64,000 bases of DNA from Lysinibacillus sp. PLM2 (GCA_023168345.1 AP025689.1:1052001-1116000), one strand, 5' to 3'. Shown: positions 9,170-21,176, numbered from the stretch's first letter. Notes: generated by a model not told the origin, from the letters alone. A program made the numbers and translations.

Positions 9170-9979
9170 CTAGTTCAATTTTAATCTTTCTATTAGTACA
9201 TTTGCAATGCCATCCTCGTTATTACTTAATGTTACTTCATTGGCGATGCTTTTTAACTGGTCGATGCCATTTCCCATTGCAACACCAATTCCAGCGTATT
9301 CAATCATTTCTAAATCATTATCTTCATCACCAAATGCGATAATACGATCTCGCGGGATGTTTAATTCCTTCGCAACGAGTGAAATACCTACCGCTTTATT
9401 TAGTCCTTTTTTTACAATTTCAACGATATGGAATGGTGCACCCCAACGACGATGGTCGATTAATTCCGCATGGACATCTTCTAAATGTTTACGTATAGAT
9501 GGGACATTTTCTTCATTCGCATGAATCAGTAAACTTGTTGGGTCTTCATTTAAATTTCCTCTTAAGTTCCCAATTGTTACGTTTGGATCACCCATTTTAA
9601 AAATGTTCATCATTGATTGATCTTCTGTATGAATATAAACATTATCCATTACTTCTGCGATTAAATTTTTATACTGAAATTTGTCAACAGAATCAACTAC
9701 ATCATGCACAACACCAATATCCATTGGCGAGTGAACGAGTTTAAAGGATTTATTTTTAGGATGATGTACAAGTGCACCATTGAAGTTGACTATCGGTGTA
9801 GTTAACATGAGTTCGTTATAATAAAGCTGGCTTGCTCGGAATGGTCTACCTGTTGCAATCATTACTTGGTGCCCCGCTTCCTTTGCCTTCATAATAGTTT
9901 GCTTTGTTTTTTCAGAAATCGTCTGCGTATCTGTTAACAAAGTACCGTCTAAATCTAACACAATTAAATGTTTCTCCAT
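9170..9979 (-). CDS. Cof-type HAD-IIB phosphatase
   Basis: A 269-residue hydrolase of the haloacid dehalogenase superfamily, Cof subfamily, acting on phosphorylated sugars or cofactors. Motif I is DLDGTLLTD near residues 8-16, with Asp8 the likely nucleophile. Motif II is IATGRPF. The conserved Lys lies in the region around VKKGLNKAVG, and motif IV is AFGDEDNDLEMI near residue 216. The large cap between motifs II and III marks the IIB class. An AAGGAG site lies upstream on the minus strand. Substrate unknown. Confidence 0.85.
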   Translation of the reverse strand: MEKHLIVLDLDGTLLTDTQTISEKTKQTIMKAKEAGHQVMIATGRPFRASQLYYNELMLTTPIVNFNGALVHHPKNKSFKLVHSPMDIGVVHDVVDSVDKFQYKNLIAEVMDNVYIHTEDQSMMNIFKMGDPNVTIGNLRGNLNEDPTSLLIHANEENVPSIRKHLEDVHAELIDHRRWGAPFHIVEIVKKGLNKAVGISLVAKELNIPRDRIIAFGDEDNDLEMIEYAGIGVAMGNGIDQLKSIANEVTLSNNEDGIANVLIERLKLN

Positions 9980-10224
9980 AAAGGAAAACTCCTTTCTGTA
10001 TTCTTTAAATTTTATATCTAAATGGAAACTTTAGTCAAAGTATTTAACTATAAGGAATATTTCAAACGTGTAGAAACATAATGAACAGATATATTATGTG
10101 CTTCCTGAATATAATATAACTAAAATGAAATATTAAAGAATCGTGGTTTTTGAAATTGTTTTCCATGTCATGTATCATTTTTAATATGATACAATAAACA
10201 CTATTAGGAAAGGGGAAACTGATT

Positions 10225-10539
10225 ATGGCAATTGACCAAGATTTGAAAGATAGCATATTAGGTGCATTAGAAAATGTAATTGACCCTGAATTAGGGATTG
10301 ATATAGTGAACTTAGGGTTAGTATATGATGTCGATTTAGATGAAGAGGGTTTATGTACTGTTACGATGACATTAACTTCTATGGGATGTCCACTTGGCCC
10401 AGTCATTGTGGATCAAGTAAACACTGCACTTAGTGACCTGCCAGAAGTGAAAAAAGTGGACGTTAACATCGTTTGGCAACCAGTTTGGAATAAAGATATG
10501 ATGTCAAGATATGCAAAAATGGCTCTAGGGATTCGATAA
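10225..10539 (+). CDS. MIP18/DUF59 Fe-S assembly factor, YitW/SufT type
   Basis: A 104-residue protein with the MIP18 fold, which helps mature iron-sulfur proteins. The family signature runs from VIDPELGIDIVNLGLVYDV to the cysteine-bearing TSMGCPLG, near residues 17-56. The C-terminal NIVWQPVW is also typical. An AGGAAAGGGG site precedes the ATG. It is monocistronic, with a strong terminator. The 245-bp gap upstream holds no other gene that I can see. Confidence 0.85.
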   Translation: MAIDQDLKDSILGALENVIDPELGIDIVNLGLVYDVDLDEEGLCTVTMTLTSMGCPLGPVIVDQVNTALSDLPEVKKVDVNIVWQPVWNKDMMSRYAKMALGIR

Positions 10540-10558
10540 TCTCGTGAAAATTTATTAA

Positions 10559-10606
10559 GAAGAGGCTAACCCAATAAGATTTCTTTTGGGTTAGCCTCTT
10601 TTATTT
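10559..10606 (+). terminator. Terminator after the MIP18 gene
   Basis: AAGAGGCTAACCC pairs with GGGTTAGCCTCTT, followed by TTATTTTATT. Confidence 0.88.
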
Positions 10607-10674
10607 TATTGATGGTAAGTTGATACGGGTTTTTTTGTGGCCGTTCGTAAAAGTGCCCGAATGATTTATTTAGC

Positions 10675-12361
10675 AATGTGAAAAGACTTTCGATAGGAAA
10701 AGTTCCCAAAAATAGAGCATGTTTTGTGAGAATGGTTACCTTCTGTTACGAAAGTGACTGAATGCAGTGCATGACTCGCTAAAAAGAGCACTTTCGATAG
10801 GAAAAGTTCCCAAAAGCAGACATTCACCGCCAAAAAGGTCACTTTCATTGCTCAAAGTTCCCAAAAACAAACAATTATTAGTAAGTTTGGTCACTTTCTG
10901 TTACGAAAGTTCCCAAAAGCAGAACATCCGCTGCCAAAAAGGTCACTTTCACTGCTCAAAGTTCCCAAAAACAAACAAATATTAGTAAGTTTGGTCACTT
11001 TCTGTTACGAAAGTTCCCAAAAGCAGAACATCCGCTGCCAAAAAGGTCAATTTCGCTGCTCAAAGTTCCCAAAGGCAAATAAATATTAGTAAGTTTGGTC
11101 ACTTTCTGATACGAAAGTGCTCGAAAGCAGAGCATCAAGCTGTAAAAAGGTCACTTTCGATGGGGAAAGTTCCCAAAAGCAGAACATCCGCTGCCAAAAA
11201 GGTCACTTTCAAAAGTTCCCAAAAACAAAAAATGATTGGTAAGTTTGGTCACTTTCTGTTACGAAAGTGACCGAAAGCAGAGCATCCGCTGCCAAAAAGG
11301 TCACTTTCACTGCGCAAAGTTCCCAAAAACAAAAAATGATTGGTAAGTTTGGTCACTTTCTGTTACGAAAGTGCCCGAAAGCAGAGCATCAAGCTGTAAA
11401 AAGGTCACTTTCGATGGGGAAAGTTCCCTAAAGCAAAAAATGATTGGTAAGTTTGGTCACTTTCTGATACGAAAGTGCCCGAAAGCAGAGCATCAAGCTG
11501 TAAAAAGGTCACTTTCGATAGGAAAAGTTCCCAAAAGTAGAACATCCACCGCCAAAAAGGTCACTTTCATTGCTCAAAGTTCCCAAATGTAAATAAATAT
11601 TAGTAAGTTTGGTCACTTTCTGTTACGAAAGTGCTCGAAAGCAGAGCATCAAGCTGTAAAAAGAGCACTTTCGATAGGGAAAGTTCCCAAAAGCAGAACA
11701 TCCGCTGCCAAAAAGGTCACTTTCACTGCTCAAAGTTCCCAAATGCAAATAAATATTAGTAAGTTTGGTCACTTTCTGTTACGAAAGTGCTCGAAAGCAG
11801 AGCATCAAGCTGTAAAAAGGGCATTTTCGATAGTGAAAGTTCCCAAAATTAGAACATCCGCCGCCAAAAAGGTCACTTTCACTGCGCAAAGTTCCCAAAA
11901 ACAAACAAATATTAGTAAGTTTGGTCACTTTCTGTTACGAAAGTGCCCGAAAGCAGAGCATCAAGCTGTAAAAAGGTCACTTTCGATGGGGAAAGTTCCC
12001 AAAAGCAGAGCATCCGCTGCCAAAAAGGTCACTTTCACTGCGCAAAGTTCCCAAATGCAAATAAATATTAGTAAGTTTGGTCACTTTCTGATACGAAAGT
12101 GCCCGAAAGCAGGGCATCAAGCTGTAAAAAGGTCACTTTCGATAGGAAAAGTTCCCAAAAGCAGACATTCACCGCCAAAAAGGTCACTTTCATTGCTCAA
12201 AGTTCCCAAAAACAAACAAATATTAGTAAGTTTGGTCACTTTCTGTTACCAAAGTGCCCGAAACAGAGCATCAAGCTGTAAAAAGAGCATTTTCGATAGT
12301 GAAAGTTCCCCTATTCTAAAATTCCCTCAATAAAAAAGGAACTTTCCCTAAAAAAAGTTCC
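10675..12361. repeat. Tandem array 2: about 32 units of 52 bp in three alternating types
   Basis: CACTTTC or a close variant recurs at 10840, 10892, 10944, 10996 and onward to 12288. Nearly all steps are 52 bp, with occasional 51 and one 46. Units fall into three sequence types repeating in order as a 156-bp trimer: type A has GAAAGTGCCCGAAAGC, type B has GAACATCCGCTGCC, type C has AAATATTAGTAAGTTTGG. In type A, CACTTTC and GAAAGTG form a 7-bp stem across TGTTAC. The array fills the gap between convergent genes and ends in GGAACTTT..AAAGTTCC. The short open frames inside it are artefacts of the repeat. There is no gene in 10540-12421. Confidence 0.95.
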
Positions 12362-12421
12362 TAACCGTTTAATTTCATATGCTGAAATCATTTTGTTTAG
12401 CCTAAATCTCCAAAAACTAAT

Positions 12422-13117
12422 CTAGTCAATCCTACAAATTTCAATTGGACAGTTATCACAGCAAATTTCAGCTTTTAAATAGTTTAAATCATGAATTGTA
12501 ATATAACCTTTTTCAATCGAAAGTATGTTTTGTTTTCTTAAATCATTTAACATACGATTGATCATTTCTCGACTTGTCGAGCAGAGGTTAGCTATTTCAG
12601 TGTTTGTTAGATTAAAATTAATGAAAATGTTATTATCATCCGTTATTTCACCATAAGTATTGGACAAACGTATTAATGTTGAATAGAGTGCACCTTTTTT
12701 TCCGTTCATCACCAAATCACGGATCAAACTTTGGTTTTTAATATTTTCATTTTGAAGCCATTTTAAATATTCGATAAGCAAGGCAGGCTGTTCTGTTAAC
12801 AACAACTCTAAATCTTTTTTACTTAATGAGAAAATTTCAGTTTGGCTTAATGCAATAGCGGATGTTGAATGGGAGCCAATTTGACTAAATAATGTAGTTT
12901 CTCCAAGAATGCTGCCTTTCCCACATATCCGGATTGTTAATTCCTTACCACTTTCTTGTTCTTTACTAATTTGAACTTTACCCTCTTTAATTAAAAAAAT
13001 ATCATGAGCCATTTCGCCTTCTCGAAATATATGATTTCCTTTATCGACTTTAAGAAATTGTCCGTTATTCTCGAATAAACGATGAAAATTCAAAGGAGAA
13101 TTATCTAATACGACCAA
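12422..13117 (-). CDS. fnr: Fnr-type oxygen-sensing Crp-family regulator
   Basis: A 231-residue transcription factor. An N-terminal cyclic-nucleotide-binding-like beta barrel (KGNHIFREGEMAHDIFLIKEG) is followed by a dimer helix and a C-terminal winged helix with recognition region TSREMINRMLNDLRK. The extreme C-terminus carries CDNCPIEIC, a C-X2-C-X4-C pattern. This matches the three cysteines that ligate the [4Fe-4S] cluster in B. subtilis Fnr. That protein activates anaerobic genes such as nitrate respiration. A GTG at 13126 lies against the GGAA site, so the TTG at 13117, eight bases from it, is preferred. Confidence 0.85.
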   Translation of the reverse strand: MVVLDNSPLNFHRLFENNGQFLKVDKGNHIFREGEMAHDIFLIKEGKVQISKEQESGKELTIRICGKGSILGETTLFSQIGSHSTSAIALSQTEIFSLSKKDLELLLTEQPALLIEYLKWLQNENIKNQSLIRDLVMNGKKGALYSTLIRLSNTYGEITDDNNIFINFNLTNTEIANLCSTSREMINRMLNDLRKQNILSIEKGYITIHDLNYLKAEICCDNCPIEICRID

Positions 13118-13380
13118 ATGTATCACTTCCTTTAATGCTTATGAATAAATTTTAAGCCTTCATCAAAAAAATAATAAAAGAGGACGAATTAAATGATGTA
13201 TATTAAATACTACATTGCAATGATAACACAAACGGCTAATGCATATATGAAAAATTAAATGGTTAATTTCGCCACTCTTCGTTGATATTGTATAACCTTT
13301 TTACTTGGATTTAAGATGAAAAATGTGACATATTGGTGATTTTTACAGTGAATCTGAATTAACAGTCACATGGCAATTAT

Positions 13381-13432
13381 TTGAAGTATTCAATAGTTCA
13401 ACATATAATGATATTAGTCAATAAAGGTCAAA
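13381..13432 (+). promoter_or_regulatory. SigA promoter with CtsR operator upstream of clpB
   Basis: TTGAAG at 13381-13386, a 17-bp spacer and TATAAT at 13404-13409 form a SigA promoter. AGTCAAT-AAA-GGTCAAA at 13416-13432 matches the CtsR heptad direct repeat (A/G)GTCAAA-NAN-(A/G)GTCAAA with one mismatch. It covers the expected transcription start. The rest of the 13118-13380 gap shows no gene. Confidence 0.75.
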
Positions 13433-13473
13433 TTTTTAGGTATATAAAATATACATTATATAGAGGTGAACAT

Positions 13474-15597
13474 ATGCAATTTCAACAACAAGATAATCGA
13501 AAACCATTGGAGCAGTTTGGTCGTAATTTAATAGAAGAAGTAAAAAAAGGAAAAATGGATCCAGTCATTGGACGTGATGAAGAAATCCGCAACGTGATAC
13601 GAATATTATCTAGAAAAACAAAAAACAATCCAGTTTTAATCGGAGAGCCTGGTGTAGGAAAAACAGCCATTGTAGAAGGATTGGCACAACGTATCGTTCG
13701 AAAAGACGTCCCAGAAGGTTTAAAGGATTGCGTGCTATATGAATTAGATATGAGCGCTTTAATTGCAGGTGCAAGCTACCGTGGGCAATTTGAAGAACGA
13801 TTAAAAGGTGTATTAAAAGAAGTAAAAGAATCAGAAGGTCGTATTATTTTATTTATTGATGAAATCCATACCATTGTAGGGGCTGGAAAAACAGACGGTG
13901 CAATGGATGCTGGTAATATGTTAAAGCCTATGTTAGCACGAGGAGAGCTTCATTGTATTGGTGCAACTACGCTGGACGAATACCGTATGTATATTGAAAA
14001 AGATCCCGCTTTAGAACGTCGATTCCAACAAGTATTGGTTCGTGAGCCATCGATTGAAGATACCGTTTCGATTTTACGTGGGTTAAAGGAGCGATTTGAA
14101 TTACATCACGGTGTTCGTATACATGACCGCGCAATCATTGCTGCTGCCCAGCTATCAAATCGATATATAACAGATCGCTTCTTGCCTGATAAAGCCATTG
14201 ATTTAATAGACGAAGCCTGTGCCATGATTCGTACAGAGATTGATTCCATGCCACAGGAATTGGACATGGTCACAAGACGAGTCATGCAGCTTGAAATTGA
14301 AGAGCAAGCATTGACAAAAGAAAAAGATGAAGCAAGTAAAAAGCGTCTAGAGGCACTAAAAGAAGAATTGCAATTACTAAAAACTAAACAACAAACGATG
14401 AAAGAACAATGGGAGTTTGAAAAACAAGGCTTACAGACGATTCAACATAAGCGAGAGCAATTGGATCGATTTCGTAGAGAACTAGAGGATGCAGAAAGTA
14501 AATATGATTTAAATAAAGCAGCAGAATTACGTCATGGTAAAATTCCTGCATTAGAAAAGGAACTAGCAGCCTTAGAAGAGGAAATGAAAAAAGGGTCTGA
14601 AACTAGAATATTGCGAGAAGAAGTTACGGCTGATGAAATTGCTTCAATTATTTCAAGATGGACGGGCATACCTGTTACGAAGCTTGTAGAGGGTGAAAGA
14701 GAAAAACTTTTAAAACTAAAGGAAACACTACATGAACGTGTTGTTGGTCAAGATACAGCTGTTGATCTCGTCACAGAAGCAGTTTGGCGTGCACGTGCAG
14801 GTATTCAGGATCCGAATCGTCCAATCGGTTCATTTATCTTCTTAGGACCTACAGGGGTAGGGAAGACAGAGCTTGCAAAAGCCTTAGCTGCCCAATTATT
14901 TGATTCAGAGGACCATTTCATAAGAATTGATATGAGTGAGTATATGGAAAAGCATAGTGTTTCAAGACTTGTTGGTGCCCCTCCAGGTTATGTCGGCTAT
15001 GAAGAAGGAGGACAATTAACGGAAAGTGTAAGGAGAAATCCGTATTCCGTTATTTTACTTGATGAAATAGAGAAGGCTCATCCAGATGTAGCAAATATTT
15101 TGTTGCAAATATTAGATGACGGTCGCATTACAGATAGCCAGGGTAGACTAGTTAACTTTACAAATACTGTTATTATTATGACTTCAAATATTGGTTCACA
15201 ATTTTTGCTTGAACAAGAACTAAAGAATTCAGTGGAAGATTTAGTCATGACTGAACTACGTCTACATTTTAAACCTGAATTGCTAAATCGTGTGGATGAT
15301 ATTATTATGTTCCATGCACTAGGTTCAGATCATTTTACAGCGATTACTTGGAAGTATATTAAGCAATTACAAGCTCGTATCGCAGAGCAAGAGGTTGATT
15401 TGAAGGTTGATGAATCTGTCGTGGAGTGGGTCGTGGAGCATGGTGTTGATCCTCAATTTGGTGCAAGACCTTTAAAGAGGTTTATTCAAAGACATGTTGA
15501 AACAGCAGTAGCAAGAGAGTTGTTAAAAGGAGAAGTAGTGCCAGGAGATATGTTAAATATTACAATGAAAAATCAAGAATTACTTGTGACAAAATAA
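13474..15597 (+). CDS. clpB: ClpB-type disaggregase lacking the N-terminal domain
   Basis: A 707-residue AAA+ chaperone that pulls apart aggregates together with DnaK. The first AAA module (GEPGVGKTA near residue 51) is followed by a ClpB-style coiled-coil middle domain ([16 protein letters not shown]) and the second AAA module ([10 protein letters not shown], then [19 protein letters not shown]). The roughly 150-residue Clp-N domain of full-length ClpB is absent; the protein starts about 20 residues before the first AAA core. No IGF/LGF ClpP-binding loop is visible, which favours ClpB over ClpC or ClpE. ATG at 13474 has an AGAGGTG site. An in-frame TTG at 13381 coincides with the -35 box and is rejected. 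Confidence 0.85.
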   Translation: MQFQQQDNRKPLEQFGRNLIEEVKKGKMDPVIGRDEEIRNVIRILSRKTKNNPVLIGEPGVGKTAIVEGLAQRIVRKDVPEGLKDCVLYELDMSALIAGASYRGQFEERLKGVLKEVKESEGRIILFIDEIHTIVGAGKTDGAMDAGNMLKPMLARGELHCIGATTLDEYRMYIEKDPALERRFQQVLVREPSIEDTVSILRGLKERFELHHGVRIHDRAIIAAAQLSNRYITDRFLPDKAIDLIDEACAMIRTEIDSMPQELDMVTRRVMQLEIEEQALTKEKDEASKKRLEALKEELQLLKTKQQTMKEQWEFEKQGLQTIQHKREQLDRFRRELEDAESKYDLNKAAELRHGKIPALEKELAALEEEMKKGSETRILREEVTADEIASIISRWTGIPVTKLVEGEREKLLKLKETLHERVVGQDTAVDLVTEAVWRARAGIQDPNRPIGSFIFLGPTGVGKTELAKALAAQLFDSEDHFIRIDMSEYMEKHSVSRLVGAPPGYVGYEEGGQLTESVRRNPYSVILLDEIEKAHPDVANILLQILDDGRITDSQGRLVNFTNTVIIMTSNIGSQFLLEQELKNSVEDLVMTELRLHFKPELLNRVDDIIMFHALGSDHFTAITWKYIKQLQARIAEQEVDLKVDESVVEWVVEHGVDPQFGARPLKRFIQRHVETAVARELLKGEVVPGDMLNITMKNQELLVTK

Positions 15598-15615
15598 TAC
15601 TTTTCATTATTATAG

Positions 15616-15659
15616 AACAACGCACAAATGCTGAAGATCACATTTGTGCGTTGTTTTTA
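15616..15659 (+). terminator. Terminator after clpB
   Basis: AACAACGCACAAATG pairs with CATTTGTGCGTTGTT, followed by T residues. Confidence 0.88.
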
Positions 15660-15670
15660 GTATTTCACAA

Positions 15671-15699
15671 GAAAAAATCCCGCACTCTATCGCGCGGGA
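15671..15699 (-). terminator. Terminator for the DUF2929 gene
   Basis: On the minus strand TCCCGC pairs with GCGGGA across a 10-nt loop and is followed by TTTTTTC. Confidence 0.8.
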
Positions 15700-15719
15700 A
15701 TTAATTATTGTACTTATAA

Positions 15720-15920
15720 TTAGTGATGTTCTGCATCTGGAGTTGGTTCATTTGGAATAACTGCAGTCATAATTAAAATTATGATAGAGAACACAACTGA
15801 GATAATTGCACCAGTTACAAAATCAAAGTGAGCACCTAATACTGAACTAACAACATAGTTCAACATTGTTACTAATAAGAATGACCAGATAAATGTCATG
15901 ATATATTGCATCATTTTCAC
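15720..15920 (-). CDS. yjzD: YjzD-like DUF2929 small membrane protein
   Basis: A 66-residue protein with two hydrophobic segments, at about residues 5-28 and 35-55, and a polar tail. Its sequence and position next to fabH match the B. subtilis YjzD family (DUF2929). Function unknown. Its own terminator lies between it and clpB, and it is divergent from fabH, so their promoters share the 196-bp gap. Confidence 0.75.
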   Translation of the reverse strand: MKMMQYIMTFIWSFLLVTMLNYVVSSVLGAHFDFVTGAIISVVFSIIILIMTAVIPNEPTPDAEHH

Positions 15921-16027
15921 CTCTAACGAACATTATTAGATATATTATTTCTATTTTACCCTAAAATATCATACCACACGACATAAATAAATAACAATAC
16001 GATTTTTCATTTTAACAAATATTACAG

Positions 16028-16072
16028 TTGTAGTTATAAAAAATGTGAGCTATAATTATGACCAAGTACTAA
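16028..16072 (+). promoter_or_regulatory. fabH promoter with FapR-like operator
   Basis: TTGTAG at 16028-16033, a 17-bp spacer and TATAAT at 16051-16056 form a SigA promoter. The following TTATGACCAAGTACTAA (16056-16072) resembles the 17-bp FapR inverted repeat TTAGTACC-N-GGTACTAA, with mismatches mainly in the left half. It overlaps the expected start site, which is where FapR represses when malonyl-CoA is low. Confidence 0.65.
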
Positions 16073-16116
16073 ATGTAAGTCATAAAGGAATGGTTTAAAT
16101 TTAAGGGGGAAAGAAA

Positions 16117-17052
16117 ATGAACGCAGGAATTATTAGTATTTCTAAATACGTTCCAGATAAAGTAATTACAAATTTTGATCTAGAAAAAACGATTGATACA
16201 AGTGATGAATGGATCCGTACGAGAACAGGTATAGAAGAAAGAAGAATTGCAGAAGGTGAAGAAACTTCTGATTTAGCATATAAAGCAGCTCAAAAAGCTC
16301 TAGAATCAGCTGAAATAACAGCAGATCAAGTTGGCTTAATATTAGTAGCGACAGTGACTCCTGACCGTGCATTCCCAAGTGTAGCATGTCAAATTCAAGA
16401 ACGACTTGAAGCAAAAAATGCAGCTGCGATGGATGTTTCTGCTGCTTGCTCTGGTTTTATTTATGCCCTTGCAACTGCTAAACAATTTGTTGAAAGTAAC
16501 ACTTATGATTATGTACTAATCGTAGGAGTTGAAAAACTTTCCAAAATTACAGACTGGAATGATCGTAATACAGCAGTACTGTTTGGAGATGGTGCTACTG
16601 CAGCGGTTATTGGAAAAGTATCAGAGGGGCGCGGTATTCTATCCTTTGAATTAGGTGCTGACGGTACGGGTGGCAAACATTTATTTTTAAATGACGATCG
16701 TTACATCAGTATGAATGGACGTGAAGTATTTAAATTTGCAGTTCGTCAAATGGGAGAATCTGCAGTATCAGTAATCGAAAAAGCAGGCTTAACGAAAGAA
16801 GATGTTGACTTCTTAGTTCCACACCAAGCGAATATACGTATTATGGAAGCATCTCGTGAACGTTTAGAATTACCTGAGGAAAAATTATCTAAACGCATTC
16901 ATAAATATGGAAATACATCAAGTGCCTCTATTGGTATAGCATTATTTGATGAATTAGAAGCTGGCAAAATTAAAGACGAGGATATTGTTGTATTAGTAGG
17001 TTTTGGTGGTGGCCTAACTTGGGGCGCAGCTGTCATAAAATGGGGAAAATAA
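16117..17052 (+). CDS. fabH: Beta-ketoacyl-ACP synthase III
   Basis: A 311-residue cytoplasmic enzyme condensing acyl-CoA with malonyl-ACP to begin fatty-acid synthesis. The catalytic triad is visible: Cys111 in DVSAACSGF, His236 in PHQANIR and Asn266 in KYGNTSSAS. Length is normal. AAGGGGGAAAG precedes the ATG. It is cotranscribed with fabF after 66 bp, as in B. subtilis fabHA-fabF, under the FapR-like operator upstream. In Bacillales this enzyme prefers branched primers; I infer the same here. Confidence 0.95.
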   Translation: MNAGIISISKYVPDKVITNFDLEKTIDTSDEWIRTRTGIEERRIAEGEETSDLAYKAAQKALESAEITADQVGLILVATVTPDRAFPSVACQIQERLEAKNAAAMDVSAACSGFIYALATAKQFVESNTYDYVLIVGVEKLSKITDWNDRNTAVLFGDGATAAVIGKVSEGRGILSFELGADGTGGKHLFLNDDRYISMNGREVFKFAVRQMGESAVSVIEKAGLTKEDVDFLVPHQANIRIMEASRERLELPEEKLSKRIHKYGNTSSASIGIALFDELEAGKIKDEDIVVLVGFGGGLTWGAAVIKWGK

Positions 17053-17118
17053 TTGATTTAATAGAAACAAATATAGTAATTTAAAATTAATGTAAAATAT
17101 TTAGGGGGAAAATAGATT

Positions 17119-18357
17119 ATGAAACGTAGAGTAGTCATAACTGGTATTGGCGCAGTAACACCTCTAGGTAATACAGTGGAAGAAACGTGGGCAAACGTGA
17201 AAGCTGGAAAATCTGGAGTAGGGCCCTTAACACGAATTGATGCTGAGAAATTCTCGGCAAAAGTCGCTGCAGAAGTTAAAGATTTTGATATTGAACAGTA
17301 TATTGAACGCAAGGAAGCAAGAAAAATGGATCGTTTTACTCATTATGCTCTTGCTTCAGCTATGATGGCAGTAAAGGATGCTAACTTAGAAATTACAGAT
17401 GCTAATGCGAACCGAATAGGTGTATGGATTGGTTCAGGGATTGGCGGTATGGAAACATACGAAAATCAATTTGTAACATTCCAGGAGCGTGGAGCACGTC
17501 GAGTAAGTCCATTCTTCGTTCCGATGATGATTCCAGATATGGCATCAGGTCAAGTATCGATTTATTTGGGTGCAAAAGGTATTAATTCATGTACTGTTAC
17601 TGCATGTGCCTCTGGAACAAACTCTATTGGTGATGCATTTAAGGTAATCCAACGTGGTGATGCAGATGCGATGATCACAGGTGGCGCAGAAGCACCAATC
17701 GTGAATATGGCTGTCGCAGGATTCTGTGCAAGTACTGCATTATCATTAAATCAAGATCCTGCTACTGCGTCACGTCCATTTGATGCAGATCGTGATGGTT
17801 TTGTTATTGGTGAAGGAGCGGGCGTATTAGTAATTGAGGAATATGAATTTGCTAAAGCGCGCGGTGCGAAAATCTATGCTGAGATCGTTGGTTACGGTTC
17901 AACAGGTGATGCATATCATATTACTGCTCCAGCTCCTAATGGAGAAGGTGCGGCACGTGCCATCCAACAAGCGTTAAATGATGGTGGTATTGATCCAACT
18001 TTAGTTGGCTATATTAATGCTCACGGAACTAGTACACAGTATAACGATTTATTTGAAACGCAAGCAGTTAAGTCTGTATTTGGAGAACATGCATATAAAT
18101 TAGCCATGAGTTCTACAAAATCAATGACAGGTCATTTATTAGGTGCCGCAGGAGGACTTGAAGCAATCATTACTGCGTTAGCACTTAAAGAGAGTATCTT
18201 ACCTCCAACAATAAATCTGACGAATCCAGATCCTGAATGTGATCTAGATTATGTACCAGGTGTTGCTCGAGAAGCAAGCATTGAGTATGCAATGAGCAAT
18301 TCATTAGGCTTTGGTGGTCACAATGCAAGCTTATTATTTAAAAAATTTGAAGAGTAA
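17119..18357 (+). CDS. fabF: Beta-ketoacyl-ACP synthase II
   Basis: A 412-residue elongating condensing enzyme of type II fatty-acid synthesis. Catalytic Cys163 lies in [12 protein letters not shown]. The two active-site histidines lie in [12 protein letters not shown] (about residue 302) and [12 protein letters not shown] (about 339). The C-terminal [16 protein letters not shown] is the usual ending. AGGGGGAAAA precedes the ATG. It is the second gene of the fabH-fabF operon and ends in a strong terminator. Confidence 0.95.
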   Translation: MKRRVVITGIGAVTPLGNTVEETWANVKAGKSGVGPLTRIDAEKFSAKVAAEVKDFDIEQYIERKEARKMDRFTHYALASAMMAVKDANLEITDANANRIGVWIGSGIGGMETYENQFVTFQERGARRVSPFFVPMMIPDMASGQVSIYLGAKGINSCTVTACASGTNSIGDAFKVIQRGDADAMITGGAEAPIVNMAVAGFCASTALSLNQDPATASRPFDADRDGFVIGEGAGVLVIEEYEFAKARGAKIYAEIVGYGSTGDAYHITAPAPNGEGAARAIQQALNDGGIDPTLVGYINAHGTSTQYNDLFETQAVKSVFGEHAYKLAMSSTKSMTGHLLGAAGGLEAIITALALKESILPPTINLTNPDPECDLDYVPGVAREASIEYAMSNSLGFGGHNASLLFKKFEE

Positions 18358-18372
18358 TTAAGAACATGTTTA

Positions 18373-18406
18373 AAAAGCCTTTAGCATAACGCTAAAGGCT
18401 TTTTTA
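18373..18406. terminator. Terminator after fabF, possibly bidirectional
   Basis: AAAAGCCTTTAGC pairs with GCTAAAGGCTTTT, with T and A tracts on either side. Confidence 0.88.
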
Positions 18407-18494
18407 TATGATAGAATAGGGAACTTTTCATTTTTATTTATAAGTCGTAATACTTTTCTCAGGTGATTTTTAACGAACATATACATAGTAAAGG

Positions 18495-19950
<1,456 letters not shown>

Positions 19951-20389
19951 TTAAATTATATTAAAAATAAAAATTCATTGCAATTACATTTTCTTTTTAA
20001 ATTGGAATGAAATATTAAAAGATTGGGCAATCTTTTATCGTGTAATACATTTATTGCAAATAGCTATTTCAATTGTATAAATTAACAGAATCTTATGATT
20101 TTTCTCGATTAATTCAATCTAATTGAGAAAATGTACGAAATTAATTTCATGTTTTGCCGTGGAGAATTACGGGTATAAATATATACAGATAATACATGAA
20201 AAAATAAAAATTATGAATAAATGAGTAAAAATGAAGCTATTTTATTAATTAGGCGATACATTTTTTTACAAGATACTATATCCAAAAGGCGATTAATGTT
20301 GTATAATGAAGTCAACAATCTAATTTATATTAATTCTAATGTGATAAAAATTTAATATAGATATTCAATTGAAAGGAAGTGTCTTAGAC
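19951..20389. other. AT-rich gap between the trpS leader and spx
   Basis: About 440 bp, very AT-rich. It should carry the divergent promoters of trpS and spx. A TATAAT at about 20301 is a candidate spx -10 box without a convincing -35. I see no gene or repeat here. Confidence 0.5.
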
Positions 20390-20788
20390 GTGATTGTAAC
20401 ACTATTTACATCACCTAGCTGCACATCATGTAGAAAAGCTAAAGCGTGGTTAGAAGAACACGAAATTCCATATAGAGAACGAAATATTTTTTCTGAGCCT
20501 TTAACGATCGGTGAGATAAAAGAAATTTTAAGAATGACTGAGGACGGAACAGATGAAATTATTTCTACGCGATCAAAAATATTCCAAAAGTTAAATGTAG
20601 ACGTAGAAAGTTTACCACTACAACAACTATACGAGTTAATTCAAGAATATCCAGGTCTATTACGTAGACCGATTATTATTGATGAGAAACGTTTACAAGT
20701 TGGCTACAATGAAGATGAGATTCGTCGATTCCTTCCAAGAAAGGTCCGTGCCTTTCAATTACTTGAAGCTCAACGTATGGTTAACTAA
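20390..20788 (+). CDS. spx: Global redox/thiol-stress regulator Spx
   Basis: A 132-residue ArsC-fold protein that binds the RNA polymerase alpha C-terminal domain and reprogrammes transcription under disulfide stress. The redox switch is Cys11-X2-Cys14 in SPSCTSC. The conserved block [17 protein letters not shown] and the LLRRPIIID and [14 protein letters not shown] segments are intact. GTG at 20390 is chosen because AAAGGAAG is well spaced and the protein then begins MIVTLF as in B. subtilis Spx. Its proteolytic adaptor YjbH and the ClpC adaptor MecA are encoded nearby. Confidence 0.95.
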   Translation: MIVTLFTSPSCTSCRKAKAWLEEHEIPYRERNIFSEPLTIGEIKEILRMTEDGTDEIISTRSKIFQKLNVDVESLPLQQLYELIQEYPGLLRRPIIIDEKRLQVGYNEDEIRRFLPRKVRAFQLLEAQRMVN

Positions 20789-20809
20789 TTAATAACGGAA
20801 ATGGATGGT

Positions 20810-20846
20810 CGGTAAAATCCTATTGCAGGGATTTTATCGATTTTTT
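20810..20846 (+). terminator. Terminator after spx
   Basis: GGTAAAATCC pairs with GGGATTTTATC around TATTGCA, followed by GATTTTTT. Confidence 0.75.
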
Positions 20847-20849
20847 CTA

Positions 20850-21176
20850 TCTATAGTGAATGTCGAAAAATAGATATGTTTTGTCAGTAAATTCTAAAGA
20901 ATGCAATAAAAAATTGCTTGATTTCAGTTGAATAGTCAACTACAATTTCAATATTCAAATAATTTTATGTTGTAGATGTTTTTCCTTTTCATTTTATGTT
21001 CAAACATCATACAATAGAGTTATAGAATGAAGCATAACCAAATTAAATATATTTTTTAAACACTGATTTGGTATGTGACATCCTTTGAATTGTTTACTAA
21101 TAAAAGTGAACATTTCAAGCATACTAATAACGCTTTCCGTGTTTTTCAACGAAGACTAGAAGGGAGTTGAAGTTAT
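20850..21176. other. Gap upstream of mecA
   Basis: About 330 bp of AT-rich sequence, presumably holding the mecA promoter. No open frame or strong structure stands out. The start codon is preceded by AGAAGGGAG. Confidence 0.5.

Noticed and set aside
10767..12333. Open frames of 60-196 codons in array 2
   Set aside because: Same artefact of the 52-bp repeat; the peptides are frame-rotated translations of one noncoding unit.
13381..13473. Longer ClpB start at a TTG
   Set aside because: The TTG is the first half of the -35 box and lies upstream of the CtsR site; no ribosome site precedes it.
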